NCBI RefSeq assembly: GCF_024211255.1 | Contig: NZ_JAMLDY010000012.1 | Span: forward strand, 1 to 64,000 | Direction: 5' to 3' | DNA length: 64,000 bases | Source of the DNA: Sphingomonas liriopis | GTDB lineage: Bacteria > Pseudomonadota > Alphaproteobacteria > Sphingomonadales > Sphingomonadaceae | Part shown: piece by piece, positions 61,890-64,000 of the stretch | Numbering within the stretch: the first letter of the stretch is position 1 | Layout of the letters: every line of letters begins with the position of its first letter | Notes under the pieces: model-generated | What the model was told of the DNA's origin: nothing | What the model saw: the letters and a program-made list of their open reading frames with translations, nothing else | Database searches by the model: none | Position numbers and translations under genes: made by a program

Positions 61890-63104
61890 CTACGTCACCG
61901 CATTGCGCACCGCGAACGCCGGGTCGCGCCATGCCTCGATCGCGATGATGTCGCGCAGGTGTTCGCCGGCTTGCCACACGTCTTCGTGGCTGAGGTACAG
62001 CGGCGTCAGGCCGAGGCGGAGGATGTCGGGGGCGCGGAAGTCGCCGATGACGCCGCGGGCGATCAGCGCCTGCGTCAGTTCGTAGGCGTGGGGCGCGCGG
62101 AAGCTGATGTGGCTGCCGCGTTGGTCCGCGTCGGCGGGGGTGTCGCAGGGGAGGCCGGCCGCTGCGCCGGCGCGCGCGAGGATTACGAACAGCGCGGCGC
62201 TCTTGGCGGCGACGGCGGTCTGGTCGACTTCGGTCCAGAGCGCGAGCGCGGCTTCGAGGCTGGCCATCGCCAGGATCGACGGCGTGCCGACCAGCCAGCG
62301 CTTCATGCCCGCGGCGGGGCGGTAGGCGTCCTGGAAGGCGAAGGGCTCGGCGTGGCCCATCCAGCCGCTGACCGGATTGGCGAGCGCGTCGTGCAGGCGC
62401 TTTGCGACGTAGAGAAAGGCAGGGGCGCCGGGGCCGCCGTTGAGGTATTTGTACGTGCAGCCGACCGCGAGATCGACGTTCGCCGCGGTGACGTCGATCG
62501 GGACCGCGCCGACGCTGTGGCTGAAATCCCAAAGCATGAGCGCGCCGGCGGCGTGGGCGCGCGCGGTCCAGGCGGCGAGGTCGAAGCGTTCCGCCGTCTT
62601 GTAGTGGACGTGGGTGAGCAGGAGCACCGCGGTGTCTTCGTCGAGCGCGGCGGCGAGGTCTTCGCGCGCGACGACCTTCAATCGCGCGCCGGGGACGCAG
62701 GCGACCGCGCCTTCGGCGATGTGGAGGTCGGTGGGGAAATTGCCCGCCTCGCTGACGATCGTGCGGCGCGCGGGATCGTGGCGGAGCGCGGCGACGAGGG
62801 CCTTGAACAGATGCGTCGAGGTGGTGTCGCCGACGATCACCTCGTCTGGCGCGGCGCCGATCAGCGGGGCGATCTGCGCGCCCAATCGCTGGGGGGCGTC
62901 GATCCAGCCTTCGTTCCAGCTGCGGATCAAGCGCTCGCCCCATTGCCGCTGCACCGTATCGGCGAGCGCGGGGGCGACCGCGCGCGGGAGGGGGCCGAGC
63001 GAATTGCCGTCGAGGTAGATCACCCCCTCAGGCAGCGCGAAGCGGTCGCGGAAGCGGGCCAGGGGATCGGTGCGGTCGAGGGCGCGGGCGTCGTCGCGGG
63101 TCAT
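61890..63104 (-). CDS. kynU: Kynureninase
   Basis: 404 residues of a PLP-dependent fold-type I enzyme. IYLDGNSLGPLPRAVAPAL starts the catalytic domain, the PLP-aspartate region is LMLWDFSHSVGAVPID, and the Schiff-base lysine is in VGCTYKYLNGGPGAPAFLY. It cleaves kynurenine to anthranilate and alanine. Its ATG overlaps the stop of the upstream hydrolase gene (ATGA). Confidence 0.93.
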   Translation of the reverse strand: MTRDDARALDRTDPLARFRDRFALPEGVIYLDGNSLGPLPRAVAPALADTVQRQWGERLIRSWNEGWIDAPQRLGAQIAPLIGAAPDEVIVGDTTSTHLFKALVAALRHDPARRTIVSEAGNFPTDLHIAEGAVACVPGARLKVVAREDLAAALDEDTAVLLLTHVHYKTAERFDLAAWTARAHAAGALMLWDFSHSVGAVPIDVTAANVDLAVGCTYKYLNGGPGAPAFLYVAKRLHDALANPVSGWMGHAEPFAFQDAYRPAAGMKRWLVGTPSILAMASLEAALALWTEVDQTAVAAKSAALFVILARAGAAAGLPCDTPADADQRGSHISFRAPHAYELTQALIARGVIGDFRAPDILRLGLTPLYLSHEDVWQAGEHLRDIIAIEAWRDPAFAVRNAVT

Positions 63105-63916
63105 GCGGGGTCTCTGGCGAAGGCGGCGAGGACGAGGGTGCGCACCGTGGCCCAGGCGGGGGTGCCGGGGGCGATCAGCTCGACATGGCCGGTGGCGGGG
63201 ACGGTGTGGAGGTCGACCGCGTCGCCGGCAGCGCGGGCGCGCGCGACGTAGTCGGTGGCGAAGCGATAGGGGACGATGCGATCCTCGCGACCGTTGACGA
63301 GGGTCTGCGGCACATTGAGCGGCAGCAGGTGCGGGATCGAGGTGTCGGCGAAGCGGTCGCCGACGAGGCGCGCGACGACGTCGGTGCCGCAGCCGTTGTC
63401 GGGGCTGGCGGCGACCGCCTCGAGATCGGGCAGGCCGCCGAGGCAGACGACCCGCGCGATGGCGAGCGGATCGGGATCGCGGAGCGGGCTGTCGGGCGGC
63501 AGGCGGTGGCGCGCGGCGAGCCACAGTGCCAGGTGACCGCCGGCGGAATGGCCGAGCGCGACGATGCGGGCGGTGTCGAGCGCGTAGGCCGCGGCATGGG
63601 CAAGCAGCGCGTCGGCGGCGGCGGCGACGTCGCGGAAGGTGCCGGGGTAGCCGCCGCCCGCGCGATCGACGCCGCGATAGTCGATGTTCCACACCGCGAG
63701 GCCGTGCGCGCGGAGGTCGGCGGCGGCCCAGTCCATCAGCCGGCGATCGGCGATTGCAGTCTGCCAGCAGCCGCCGTGGACCATCAGCACGGTCGGATGC
63801 GGGCCGATTCCGGCGGGGCGCCACAGGTCGACGACCTGCAGCGGATCGTCGCCATAGGGAAGCGTGGCGTCGGGGGCTTCGCGCGGACGGCTGGTGAGGT
63901 CGGGCCAGGTGAGCAT
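63101..63916 (-). CDS. Alpha/beta hydrolase, probable kynurenine formamidase
   Basis: 271 residues with the HGGxW-type motif MVHGGCWQTA, the nucleophile elbow GHSAGGHLALW, an acid in NGREDRIVPY and a catalytic histidine in ATGHVELI. Arylformamidases of this fold convert N-formylkynurenine to kynurenine. Its coupled position with kynureninase supports that role, but the family is broad. Tryptophan dioxygenase is not in this window. Confidence 0.8.
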   Translation of the reverse strand: MLTWPDLTSRPREAPDATLPYGDDPLQVVDLWRPAGIGPHPTVLMVHGGCWQTAIADRRLMDWAAADLRAHGLAVWNIDYRGVDRAGGGYPGTFRDVAAAADALLAHAAAYALDTARIVALGHSAGGHLALWLAARHRLPPDSPLRDPDPLAIARVVCLGGLPDLEAVAASPDNGCGTDVVARLVGDRFADTSIPHLLPLNVPQTLVNGREDRIVPYRFATDYVARARAAGDAVDLHTVPATGHVELIAPGTPAWATVRTLVLAAFARDPA

Positions 63917-63981
63917 GCGGGGGTAACGCTAGACGATGCCGGAAGGGGGCGCCACAGGCGCACGACCGGAGGCGAGACCGT

Positions 63982-64000
63982 ACGCTTGCGGCCCGGTGGA
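63982..64000. repeat. Partial family A-like repeat at the window end
   Basis: The last bases (gcggcccggtgga) match the inner part of the right half of family A repeats (for example at 10649-10661). It is cut by the window end, so only its beginning is seen. Confidence 0.4.

Overview
The window is GC-rich chromosomal DNA from an alphaproteobacterium, most likely Sphingomonas or a close relative (Sphingomonadaceae). This rests on gene order (tRNA-Trp/secE/nusG, the str-S10-spc-alpha ribosomal block, purC-purS-purQ), on protein similarity judged by eye, and on dispersed palindromic repeats of a type common in sphingomonads. It holds about 81 protein genes and two tRNA genes. Because of the high GC, long open frames lie antisense to almost every gene; they were ignored.

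Layout. 0.27-7.5 kb (minus): a complete phosphate-sensing and uptake operon, phoR-pstS-pstC-pstA-pstB-phoU-phoB, mostly with overlapping stops and starts. 7.9-10.4 kb (plus): an accessory operon of a Tat-signal small protein, a PqqD-like peptide-binding protein, an HprK-related kinase and a nucleotidyltransferase. This resembles the bioinformatically named HPr-rel-A system, whose substrate is unknown, and is the most interesting locus here. 10.7-15.4 kb: gph, then glmU and glmS for UDP-GlcNAc synthesis, with a ribbon-helix-helix/PIN toxin-antitoxin pair between them. 15.4-21.4 kb: a FAD monooxygenase, a ROK-family sugar kinase, a REC-GGDEF-EAL protein and an overlapping sensor kinase. 21.7-25.8 kb: a lower-GC unknown gene, nusG-secE, a small membrane protein, tRNA-Trp, a secreted hydrolase and a membrane protein.

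26.0-43.2 kb: rpsL-rpsG-fusA-tuf, then the S10 and spc genes through secY and adk. Terminator-like hairpins lie after tuf, between rpsQ and rplN and between rpmD and rplO. Ribosomal protein S5 carries an unusual RGG-rich N-terminal extension. 43.2-47.5 kb: a two-component system and small membrane or secreted proteins separate adk from rpsM. 47.8-50.5 kb: rpsM-rpsK-rpoA-rplQ, followed by guaA (50.8-52.3 kb).

52.3-53.3 kb (minus): four very small, tightly packed genes, one with a ParS/MbcA-like toxin-binding domain. 53.5-56.1 kb: a reactive-sulfur module (TauE/SafE exporter, membrane rhodanese, two-cysteine ArsR repressor and a divergent persulfide dioxygenase-like gene). 56.1-58.9 kb: tRNA-Arg, a queuosine-precursor transporter family protein and purC-purS-purQ. 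59.1-63.9 kb: three envelope or secreted proteins and a kynureninase/formamidase pair. Palindromic repeats fill most intergenic gaps, in one case nested one inside another.
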